DNA from: JBAZTA01 sp964588175
Lineage (GTDB): Bacteria > Omnitrophota > Gorgyraeia > Gygaellales > Profunditerraquicolaceae
Assembly (NCBI GenBank): GCA_964588175.1
Contig: CAZPNW010000120.1
Coordinates: 1-23,414, forward strand
Reading direction: 5' to 3'
Length of the DNA: 23,414 bases
The translations under genes and the position numbers were made by a program. The notes beneath the pieces were generated by a model. The model ran no database searches. It saw nothing but the letters and a program-made list of their open reading frames with translations, and was not told where the DNA came from. Shown one piece after another: positions 21,001 to 23,414 of this stretch (position 1 is its first letter; each line of letters starts with the position of its first letter).

Positions 21001-23414
21001 TTTACATCAGCGTTAGATTTTTTGTTGTAGAAAGAATACTGCACGACCGAGCCGGCCTTTTCAACACCGGAAACGATAATGTCGGGATTGGATATTAAAG
21101 CATGGAATTTCGCCGTTAAAGGATTACCCTCTGTTAAAGAGGTCAAGAATGCGCGCTGGCTCGTCATTTGTTCAGGGGTAGCTCCCATAGAAGACTCATA
21201 CAGAAGGTTATGGCTGAAAACCTGCCAGGGAGTAAACCCGGAATAATTACCGCTGACAACTTCAAAACTTTCCTCCCGAGGGGAACCGCCGTCAGTGCTT
21301 ACGGTATATTTTCCCTGGCCCTGCGGGACGATCCTCTGTATTTCATTCCTGGAATTCATCAATAAAATATCATACCCTAACCCTTTATAATAACCCTCTT
21401 GCTTGACGTTCAAACCATCATCAGTTTTCTGGGCCAGGTCGGCAAATAATAACCCTCTATGGCCTTTCGCGTAGAGCTCAGGATTAATGTAATTGGCGGC
21501 ATGCACCGCAACACCTGCCGGGCCGAATGCAGCGATCCCTTTAAAAGTACCGGGATCAAAATATGCGTCCGTTAGAATGGCGAGCGCCGCACAGTTCAAA
21601 TTTGCGCTCAAACTGGGAGTGCTGATACTGGATACATTGGGGTCTCCATTGGTCATTATCCGCAGTAACCATAAACCTTTTTCTATACCGGCTACTTTAT
21701 CGTTATAGATATCCGGCATCACTTTTTGCAGATGAGCTGCCGTTTTATCAAGAAAGTCATTAAGCTTTAAATTATTCATGCTCGCGAGCAAATTATCCAA
21801 TTGCTGCCTTGAATAATTGGAGTTTTGCAGCGCGAGCGTCTTGATCGCTAAAGTATTCACCAATGTTTCCATTTGCTTGATCTGATCTTTATTAAGCGGG
21901 GAGGTAGTGGGATTCAAAAGTTCACTTATGGATTTCCCATGCAGTTGGGCTGTCTTAGCATGAAGTTCCGTTTTGAGGTTTTTAGTAAAATCAAGAAAAG
22001 CCGTTTGCATATCAGCATGGTTTTTCGCGTTCTTTAAATTATTCAACAAATTATTAACGCTCTTATCTGTGAGGCCGCCGCCGAAGGATTCCGCGAACTG
22101 CTTCTCGCTCTTAAGCTGCCTGGTGCCGGGGACAAGGAAGTAACTTGCACCGGTAGCAACAAATTTCAAACCAATAACCGGCCCTTGTGTATTACCCAAA
22201 GCCAGGCCGAGATCATTATGCAGGACTGTCAATGTCTTGGCGGTTTCCTTCCCGGCTTTGTCAAACGTTATCGTAGACCAGACCAATTTAAATTCCGGTA
22301 AGAGATTAGAAGGCTCCATCGCGCCCTGCACGATTTTTACTTCTTTCTGGCCGTCCAAAGGCATTCCGCTTATTTGGAAGCCTTTTTCTTTATCGATATT
22401 GATCTTGAGCTCCGCCGCTCCGCTGAGAGAATGATAGAAATTATTAGCTATAACGGGGTCTATATCGCCTTTTCTGCCGATCTGAATAGTCCCTTTTGCG
22501 CCCTCAGCCATATATAACGGCTCAACAAAAGTCCCGGTGATCTTGCCGGTCTTCTGGTCATATTGGATCCCGACAGCAAGCTGTAACATCTTTGATGTTT
22601 TGTCACTGATTGAATTAAGGAAAAGTATATTTTGCGCATGTTCTGACACCGCGCCCCTTGCTTTCCACTCTGTATCCACATGCGGGGCTTCAGAAGAAAC
22701 TGACCTGGCGTCTGTCGGAGGGAAATTCTGGTAATGAGCCCTGCCTTTTGAGGCTTCGCTGTTTTGTGACCTGTTGGCATTAAAAAGATCGTATTTCACC
22801 GCTACTCTGAGGCTCTCCTGGGCAACATTCAAGAATCCAGTCTGGCCTATGGTAAGTATTGATTTCTCCCCCTCGATAGACTGCCCAAGGCCAACGCCTT
22901 TAGTCGTCCCCAGGTCCTGTAAAACATTATTGTAGGCTGTAGAGATCAACTCTTTATTACCGCTGGATAATCTTGTTACTACATTAACCGGATAGTTATA
23001 CTCATAGTTCACATAAACCAGGTTATACTTCTTTGCGCTATCACCCACTTCCATTATTAAAGGATAGGAATTCGGCAAGGTAACCGTTCGCGATTCTGTT
23101 GCCGCATTAGCAATGACTTTAGGTTGCACATCTCCTGGAACAGGCAGCTTCTTTAACTTCTCCTGGTTCTTTATCGCCTCTTCGACAGACTTTACATAAC
23201 CTGTCGCTTCCAAGGGAACTACGCTTGCGTCCACCGACCGGGCAGGAGAATTGAATCTAAAATTCTTAGGCAAAACCTGCATAAAATGCTGGCCTTGATT
23301 GTAGGCATTATCGATCCGGCCTTCTTTGTCAAAGTAAAGCATGCCGCCTAACCAATATGTTTTAACTATCTCTCCGCTGGCAGGGTCTCTTTGCTCACCA
23401 TACAATATCCTTTG
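1..23414 (-). CDS. Giant multidomain envelope/effector-like protein, internal fragment (both ends outside the window)
   Basis: A single minus-strand frame is open from one edge to the other. I translated it by hand and met no TAA, TAG or TGA, so at least 7,804 codons are uninterrupted. Sensible protein sequence is visible at both ends and at every point sampled except about 9050-8780, where another frame looks more coding. Recognisable modules in order are: transglutaminase-like, about 1,050 residues of hydrophobic segments, zincin-like, kinase-like, coiled coil, degenerate kinase-like, HEFCH metallopeptidase-like, lytic-transglycosylase-like, transglutaminase-like, clan-CD-like, polytopic membrane block, zincin-like, tandem repeats, SLT and LysM. 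Short S-S-S-P/A linkers separate many of them. No start codon, terminator or promoter is inside the window. Giant ORFs of this kind are known in Omnitrophota, and assignment to that phylum is inference. The alternative is two giant genes meeting near 9100-8650, which would require an undetected frameshift because no stop separates them. Confidence 0.88.
3..305 (-). other. Pro/Ala/Lys-rich low-complexity tail, continues out of window
   Basis: EPKAKPAAPSRHSRTLLSGN, then SNEPKAVPAASKTAPAAKAV, PAAQPAPVAPQAAPAVRSA and an Arg/Ser-rich end. Ala-Pro-Lys repeats are typical of flexible wall-spanning linkers after LysM. No fold is expected. The frame is still open at position 3. Confidence 0.75.
310..475 (-). 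other. LysM peptidoglycan-binding domain
   Basis: EYKVKDKDNLSKIAKNELGN, then ADLWPIIYKANKKVIGKNPN and RIKEGQKLIIS match the LysM pattern Y-x-V-x-x-x-D-x-L-x-x-I-A, W-P-x-I-Y-x-A-N, I-x-x-G-Q-x-L-x-I over about 50 residues. LysM binds GlcNAc-containing glycan such as peptidoglycan. It sits downstream of the SLT domain in the same protein and would tether it to the wall. Confidence 0.9.
600..960 (-). other. Zincin-like module with HEFSEYSH motif
   Basis: Strands KEIKFNGAVKVVDVERGVFG and DNTLYVEAALLKEDFG lead to RVVVHEFSEYSHFWSN. H7588 (651) and E7589 begin the motif, and a further Glu and a His (630) follow within seven residues. HEFSE lacks the second His at the usual place, but E and H at +4 and +7 could bind metal differently. 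It is the last of four HE-type modules in the protein. Function is uncertain; it could be a zinc site, an inactive relative or a coincidental motif. Confidence 0.35.
960..1370 (-). other. Coiled coil between SLT and HE-type module
   Basis: EMTKKLDRLNKKLEKVNKAA, KLEIEDAHAKLSEIEKQARN and ELLKKQQKKLNDLVGERIEL form about 120 residues of Lys/Glu/Leu heptad-like sequence without Pro. It is a spacer rod between the cell-wall enzyme and the downstream modules. Confidence 0.7.
1390..1745 (-). other. SLT-family soluble lytic transglycosylase domain
   Basis: YNIHPIFIDAIIGVESQGNP, then AVSPKGAMGLMQLMPGTAAG, NPFDPRQNILGGTRYIRYL and IAMVLASYLMGPE follow the Pfam SLT domain motif by motif. Catalytic Glu is E7258 (1641) in the VESQGNP motif. 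The domain cleaves the beta-1,4 bond between MurNAc and GlcNAc with formation of a 1,6-anhydro product, acting on peptidoglycan in the periplasm or outside. The usual A-Y-N-A-G-P ending is altered to ASYLMGP. A tandem-repeat region precedes it and a coiled coil and LysM follow, a common layout for wall-targeted enzymes. Confidence 0.9.
1775..2458 (-). repeat. Two tandem 342-bp (114-residue) repeats, TPR-like
   Basis: Copy A (about 2117-2458) and copy B (about 1775-2116) are offset by exactly 342 bp at both ends. Each encodes KVTGEGxAxYTQGIIF, then AQEKQNLLKQSK, ALEDAG and DWLKxVNKLLVEPAxK, preceded by a charged linker starting GKxHxENVK. The helix pairs with Ala/Leu/Gly spacing resemble TPR-type repeats. 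Differences are spread and mainly conservative, so the duplication is not very recent. The linkers have diverged more than the helical parts. Confidence 0.85.
2470..3330 (-). other. Helical region ending in zincin-like HEISA module
   Basis: Mostly helical sequence (residues about 6695-6980, for example AWKKQRYLIEAYHLGSMAPV) leads to strands VIKVINTNTLTFGATIEYKY and FIYIERPLL. NPNYDLVRVLLHEISAAQG follows. H6975 (2490) and E6976 sit in a helix after strands, as in zincins, but the second His is missing (HEISA). It shares the order strand, short loop, hydrophobic helix with HE with the modules at 16332, 12492 and 651, and is probably an inactive relative. Confidence 0.3.
3330..3790 (-). other. 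Long coiled coil
   Basis: ADEKKQVQEAMDVVEALSAK, then LTDAEKEILAQNKIKLLKID and RKALKDLEAKANRSAQEEKA, continue to about 3350. The stretch is almost free of Gly and Pro, with dense Lys/Glu/Ala and Leu at heptad spacing over roughly 150 residues. It is a probable rod or oligomerisation segment. Confidence 0.7.
4080..5640 (-). other. Multi-pass membrane block
   Basis: About eight to nine strongly hydrophobic stretches occur between 5590 and 4110, for example YKIVIIAAVAYFTAGLLPGI, WVASLVLVGGVFLSYSYLVF, LILTIGLFVSFMTIGYFG, ISVIILGSIVVPVVMAKFI and IVTLTVFIPLLPVLVVLYPY. Basic loops such as HNLKRVYNGK lie between some of them. A helical segment at about 4250-4500 interrupts the block. These are more convincing transmembrane helices than the Gly/Ala block upstream (more Leu/Ile/Val/Phe). 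It is likely the part that anchors the protein in a membrane. Confidence 0.65.
5700..6290 (-). other. Clan-CD-like cysteine peptidase domain (HG...C)
   Basis: After the S-S-S-P-M linker, GPAIFAHGKVVDGIV gives a His-Gly motif (H5811, 5982). ELNHYIEFLAANKGINKL then leads into AVVVCNPDAG with C5849 (5868) at the end of a hydrophobic strand. His-Gly followed about 38 residues later by a strand ending in Cys is the signature of clan CD peptidases. These include gingipain, caspase and the MARTX/TcdA-type self-cleaving domain. In large toxins such domains release effector parts autocatalytically. It is directly followed by S-S-S-A-I-M and the membrane block. The assignment rests on two motifs and strand pattern, and a non-peptidase Rossmann-like domain is the main alternative. 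Confidence 0.42.
6480..6840 (-). other. Transglutaminase-like cysteine domain (second)
   Basis: VNRGGACLSHAVVLKMLLNR carries C5560 (6735) at a helix start. VAVHFYVVTF carries H5601 (6612) on a strand, and ELLVDAYP carries D5618 (6561). Cys-41-His-17-Asp with these surrounding patterns is typical of transglutaminase-like (Pfam Transglut_core type) peptidases, better matched than the candidate near 21591. It lies between the S-S-S-A-I linker (about 6826-6840) and the S-S-S-P-M linker at 6294. Members act as cysteine peptidases or cross-linkers, so cleavage or modification of this or a target protein is plausible. Confidence 0.55.
6850..7745 (-). other. Unrecognised soluble region bounded by S-S-S-P-M linkers
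   Basis: It starts after A-S-S-P-L-G at 7722-7736 and S-S-S-P-M at 7683-7697. A small beta-alpha unit (KVKLTLEEGKVTITITGHDQ) follows, then another S-S-S-P-M at 7311-7325, then a mostly helical section to about 6860 (MIEINFSATRG, IVMSFGLIESWIALAASLSR). Except for one Cys in the helical section it is Cys-poor. No family is recognised. Confidence 0.4.
7990..8360 (-). other. Lytic-transglycosylase/lysozyme-like domain
   Basis: QYKLNPEFLGAIVIEEYLDM is followed by RDPSVGLTQVKPSTYRGL. The pattern of a Glu at the end of a helix (E5067/E5068, codons 8214 and 8211) followed by S-x-G-L-x-Q-[VI]-x-P-x-T matches the catalytic core of the lysozyme-like fold. In the SLT family that Glu cleaves peptidoglycan glycan strands. 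The helical segment after it (MFDLNIALLLIKDNKVNIEA) fits the rest of the fold. It is more divergent than the SLT domain near 1640, so activity is likely but not certain. Confidence 0.55.
8487..8540 (-). other. Single membrane-spanning or signal-anchor helix
   Basis: TAVVAVLVFMMVKFAVI follows the basic stretch RSKGTIRKWLK. A positive cluster before one hydrophobic helix is the pattern of an N-terminal signal anchor. It lies only about 60 residues after the second palindromic element. If the giant ORF is really two genes, the second could start near ATG 8721-8723 with this helix as its export signal. In a single protein it would be an internal membrane pass. Confidence 0.6.
8643..8730. repeat. 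Palindromic element 2 (18-bp stem, conserved 32-nt core)
   Basis: Left arm 8643-8663 pairs with right arm 8713-8730 over 18 base pairs, with a three-base bulge (GTA) in the left arm. The arms share only the pattern TAATGRRGG with element 1, while both stems are kept, so the hairpin looks conserved rather than the arm sequence. The core 8673-8704 matches element 1. Similarity extends past the right arm (AGCCGCA, CTAAT, CCTGCCACGG), so each repeat unit covers about 110-120 bp. It lies directly downstream of the 83-codon gene and just before S-S-S-P-I-R of the giant frame. Confidence 0.85.
8779..9030 (-). CDS. Nested small gene, 83-residue hypothetical protein
   Basis: ATG at 9028-9030, TAA at 8779-8781, in a different frame from the giant ORF on the same strand. 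It has a strong Shine-Dalgarno-like AGGGGGTG four to five bases upstream of the ATG. First codon positions are about 63% purine here by my count, against about 48% for the giant frame over the same bases. The peptide is natural-looking: TGDAIFGTARVNGSGRVASF, then TGEAWKELDVETSEIIRKRA and a basic C-terminus. The giant frame over the same stretch is Ser/Gln/Cys-rich and shadow-like. I recognise no family; it reads as a small alpha/beta protein without signal peptide or membrane helix. It is flanked on both sides by the palindromic elements. Confidence 0.55.
   Translation of the reverse strand: MCKQYSELEFTHFVIDSTGDAIFGTARVNGSGRVASFLINGVVKQRTGEAWKELDVETSEIIRKRAISAYNHIPTYRANKPLF
9035..9042 (-). 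promoter_or_regulatory. Ribosome-binding site of the 83-codon gene
   Basis: Minus-strand AGGGGGTG sits just upstream of the ATG at 9030, with spacing of about 4-5 bases after the G run. A strong site in the middle of a giant ORF argues that the small frame is translated on its own. Confidence 0.5.
9053..9133. repeat. Palindromic element 1 (15-bp stem, conserved 31-nt core)
   Basis: Left arm 9053-9067 (AAGTTGTAATGAGGG) pairs with right arm 9118-9133 over 15 base pairs, with one bulged base in the right arm. The loop side holds a core at 9078-9108 (starting TCGGGTCAGGACGCCC) that also occurs at 8673-8704 with one base difference (4 versus 5 T). In the giant frame the core encodes NLQGVLTR. The element is immediately upstream of the ribosome-binding site of the 83-codon gene. 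Confidence 0.85.
9150..10440 (-). other. Ser/Gly/Ala-rich hydrophobic then basic low-complexity tract
   Basis: It begins with N-S-S-S-P-A (10416-10433). Hydrophobic Gly/Ala/Val stretches follow, such as LLGSLVGGLLSQQGALSASS near 10300 and IAAVVSTAVVGAVVQ near 10060. From about 9780 to 9600 it turns into an Arg/Lys/Ser/Gly/Asn-rich, probably disordered stretch (RGTSGEDSEDARNERLASRG). It closes with S-S-S-N-P and a hydrophobic run RILILTVAGILG just before the first palindromic element. Codon choice here uses more GTA, AGT and GTT than neighbouring regions. Confidence 0.5.
10550..12080 (-). other. Unrecognised alpha/beta region, possible SH3-like beta barrel at its start
   Basis: The segment starts with VIQEGDIIVDGYRDPMSPR and YLKVVKIS, short strands reminiscent of a small beta barrel. 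A helical stretch follows near 11700. A longer mixed domain contains YFVLFLSRVSPETGKNELFV and VYKSNSQNIWRIASHHGMNG near 11300-11180. The double His after Trp-Arg and the conserved-looking WIGKG are candidate functional residues, but I do not know the family. It ends before an S-S-S-I-M linker at about 10509-10523. Confidence 0.4.
12090..12350 (-). other. Pro/Gly/Ser/Val-rich linker
   Basis: Residues about 3690-3775 read as low-complexity linker, for example SGRSPPGGSALVSSSGPASS followed by GPGGAGAG, then PVIPAPVAVPEVE. No fold is expected. It separates the HEFCH domain from the next region. Confidence 0.7.
12380..12700 (-). other. Zincin-type metallopeptidase-like domain with HEFCH motif
   Basis: Strand-like GTFEVVVDIRNITMVNG leads to LNKIALPHEFCHVILANIG, a full HExxH motif with H3641 (12492), E3642 and H3645 (12480). 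GIEALAIGD follows, giving E3658 (12441) as a plausible third ligand, as in gluzincins with an E-A-x-A-D type motif. It is the only one of the four HE-type modules in this protein with both histidines, so it is the most likely to bind zinc and cleave peptides. The Pro/Gly/Ser-rich linker directly downstream could be a substrate or a flexible hinge. Confidence 0.55.
13740..13960 (-). other. Helical coiled-coil segment after S-S-A-S-S linker
   Basis: KSSASSESIIM (near 14000) is followed by VEDTLKSAKEVLAAQKQELE and related Lys/Glu/Leu-rich sequence down to about 13760. This reads as a helical spacer. No function is evident. Confidence 0.5.
14070..14500 (-). other. Degenerate kinase-like domain
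   Basis: LERMYQGHQAQVFIGKTSVI continuing KIF resembles a kinase N-lobe with a strand lysine (K3003, 14406). The C-lobe equivalent QVHSEGFVWDADNTSIL is followed by GKIGVLDATHI. D3102 (14109) fits the DFG aspartate. The loop that should be H-x-D-x4-N is shortened to WDADN and lacks an Asp five residues before the Asn. It therefore looks like a pseudokinase, or a family with a rearranged loop. It follows the intact-looking kinase-like domain, suggesting duplication followed by decay, or a regulatory pseudokinase pair. Confidence 0.45.
14540..15060 (-). other. Long charged coiled coil
   Basis: Residues about 2785-2958 are rich in Lys, Glu, Leu and Ala with heptad-like spacing, for example RKLDELRAKKKEITDMEALE and KMEKVKKAHEKALEQNIQEL. 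No Pro or Gly breaks occur over long stretches. It joins the two kinase-like domains and may act as a spacer or oligomerisation rod. Confidence 0.65.
15390..16030 (-). other. Protein-kinase-fold domain with complete catalytic residues
   Basis: The N-lobe reads EYVTRGGESLVYRQLSTGKI then MKLT, a Gly-rich turn followed by a strand carrying a candidate ATP-binding lysine (K2499, 15918). The C-lobe has FVPDILGKNIG followed by VYAVAFDFTRD. D2623 (15546) and N2628 (15531) have the D-x4-N spacing of the catalytic loop (HxDxxxxN), and D2644 (15483) is in a DFT in place of DFG. This is the residue set of aminoglycoside-phosphotransferase-like or HipA-like kinases. The histidine before the catalytic Asp is not conserved. 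It probably phosphorylates a protein or small molecule, with the substrate unknown. It is followed by a coiled coil and a second, degraded kinase-like domain. Confidence 0.55.
16290..17340 (-). other. Mixed region ending in a zincin-like module with HEVEE motif
   Basis: After the hydrophobic block the protein becomes a soluble mixed alpha/beta region (residues about 2025-2375). Near its end GNQIIVDMDEWM is followed about 20 residues later by NPVVKHEVEELARVN. H2361 (16332) and E2362 give an HE-x-x-E pattern. Strand-loop-helix with HExx[HE] is the core of zincin metallopeptidases, but the second histidine is replaced by glutamate, so activity is doubtful. Three further HE-type motifs occur later in the same protein. 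Confidence 0.35.
17365..20515 (-). other. Approximately 1,050-residue hydrophobic Gly/Ala-rich block with many candidate membrane segments
   Basis: From GGILASGGIFAIPLLAMAGY (about 20500) to SPVLGVAGSALSGISPSF (about 17400) the protein is a long series of 15-22-residue hydrophobic Gly/Ala/Leu-rich stretches separated by short polar loops, often with Tyr, Lys or Arg. Recurring cadence such as ...GYxLG..., ...LGLAIPLLKGLG... and ...GVGLHYLLRAAR... suggests a degenerate repeat of one hairpin or helix pair. No catalytic signature is visible. It could be a membrane-inserting or translocation region, as in large toxins, or a stack of amphipathic hairpins in the envelope. The number of helices and whether they truly span a membrane cannot be settled by eye. 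Confidence 0.6.
20650..21390 (-). other. Unrecognised mixed region with NSPAQ linker
   Basis: Residues about 675-921 contain short strand-like stretches (for example QRIVPQGQGKYTVSTDGG near 21300) and helices around 21200. An I-N-S-P-A-Q motif at about 20856-20873 parallels the N-S-P-A-R motif at 23238 and probably marks a domain boundary. I do not recognise a family. Confidence 0.4.
21400..21640 (-). other. Transglutaminase/papain-like Cys-His-Asp module (first of two)
   Basis: The motif LNCAALAILTDAYF places a cysteine (C608, codon 21591-21593) at the start of a helix. It is followed by GVAVHAANYI (H638, 21501) and GLLFADLAQ (D659, 21438). The order Cys, about 30 residues, His, about 21 residues, Asp, with the His and Asp on predicted strands, is the arrangement of the transglutaminase-like cysteine peptidase fold. 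Members of that fold hydrolyse or cross-link peptide bonds. The module sits just before the long hydrophobic block, where a processing enzyme could act. The assignment rests on residue spacing only, because no long conserved motif is present. Another papain-like family or a coincidental Cys/His pair is possible. Confidence 0.38.
22150..23414 (-). other. Strand-rich N-terminal region of the window, function unknown
   Basis: Residues 1-421 read as alternating short hydrophobic and polar runs typical of beta-strand repeats, for example YNLVYVNYEYNYPVN near 23000 and QISGMPLDGQKEVKIVQG near 22350. An NSPAR linker-type motif lies at 23238-23252. There are no cysteines and no catalytic signature in the parts I translated codon by codon. 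The style suggests an exported beta-sandwich or adhesin-like region, but I recognise no family. It continues upstream outside the window. Confidence 0.5.

Noticed and set aside
22460..22780. Other minus-strand frames such as 22460-22780, 15227-15487, 10910-11137, 5324-5587 and 4475-4663
   Set aside because: All are in the same alternative register over regions where the giant frame encodes sensible protein; their peptides are Arg/Ser/Gln/Trp-rich and no ribosome-binding site is visible.

Overview
The window is almost entirely one protein-coding reading frame on the minus strand. The codons whose lowest plus-strand base is at a multiple of 3 read from 23414 down to 3 with no stop that I could find. 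That is at least 7,804 codons (roughly 0.85 MDa), open at both ends. I number residues from the 23414 edge: residue n has its lowest base at 23415-3n. No rRNA, tRNA, CRISPR array or recognisable transposase gene is visible. Very large multidomain ORFs with cell-wall-active domains are known from the ultrasmall, probably predatory or host-dependent phylum Omnitrophota. The length, the repeated S-S-S-P-type linkers and the domain mix fit that phylum best, but this is inference and no marker gene is present.

Layout in protein order (high to low coordinates). (1) 23414-20650: a strand-rich region with a transglutaminase-like Cys-His-Asp signature (C608/H638/D659). (2) 20515-17365: about 1,050 residues of alternating hydrophobic Gly/Ala-rich segments. 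(3) 17340-12390: a HEVEE zincin-like motif, a kinase-like domain with a full catalytic set, a long coiled coil, a degenerate kinase-like domain, and a HEFCH metallopeptidase-like domain. (4) 12350-9140: a Pro/Gly/Ser linker, an unrecognised domain region, then a Ser/Gly/Ala-rich hydrophobic and basic tract. (5) 9133-8643: two near-identical palindromic elements flanking an 83-codon gene in another frame. The giant frame stays open through this segment, but the evidence there favours the small gene. (6) 8640-5700: a membrane anchor, a lytic-transglycosylase-like domain, a transglutaminase-like domain and a clan-CD-like HG...C domain. (7) 5640-4080: a multi-pass membrane block. (8) 3790-3: coiled coil, a zincin-like module, two 114-residue tandem repeats, an SLT lytic transglycosylase, coiled coil, another HE-type motif, LysM and a Pro/Ala/Lys-rich tail.

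Together the modules describe a cell-envelope-associated giant protein. It carries peptidoglycan binding (LysM), peptidoglycan cleavage (SLT), several putative proteolytic or self-processing domains, kinase-like domains and long membrane-interacting stretches, separated by short Ser/Pro linkers. This architecture resembles a giant toxin or predation effector. The most unusual local feature is the palindrome-small gene-palindrome unit at about 9140-8640. Its repeat spacing is an exact multiple of three, so the giant frame is preserved.
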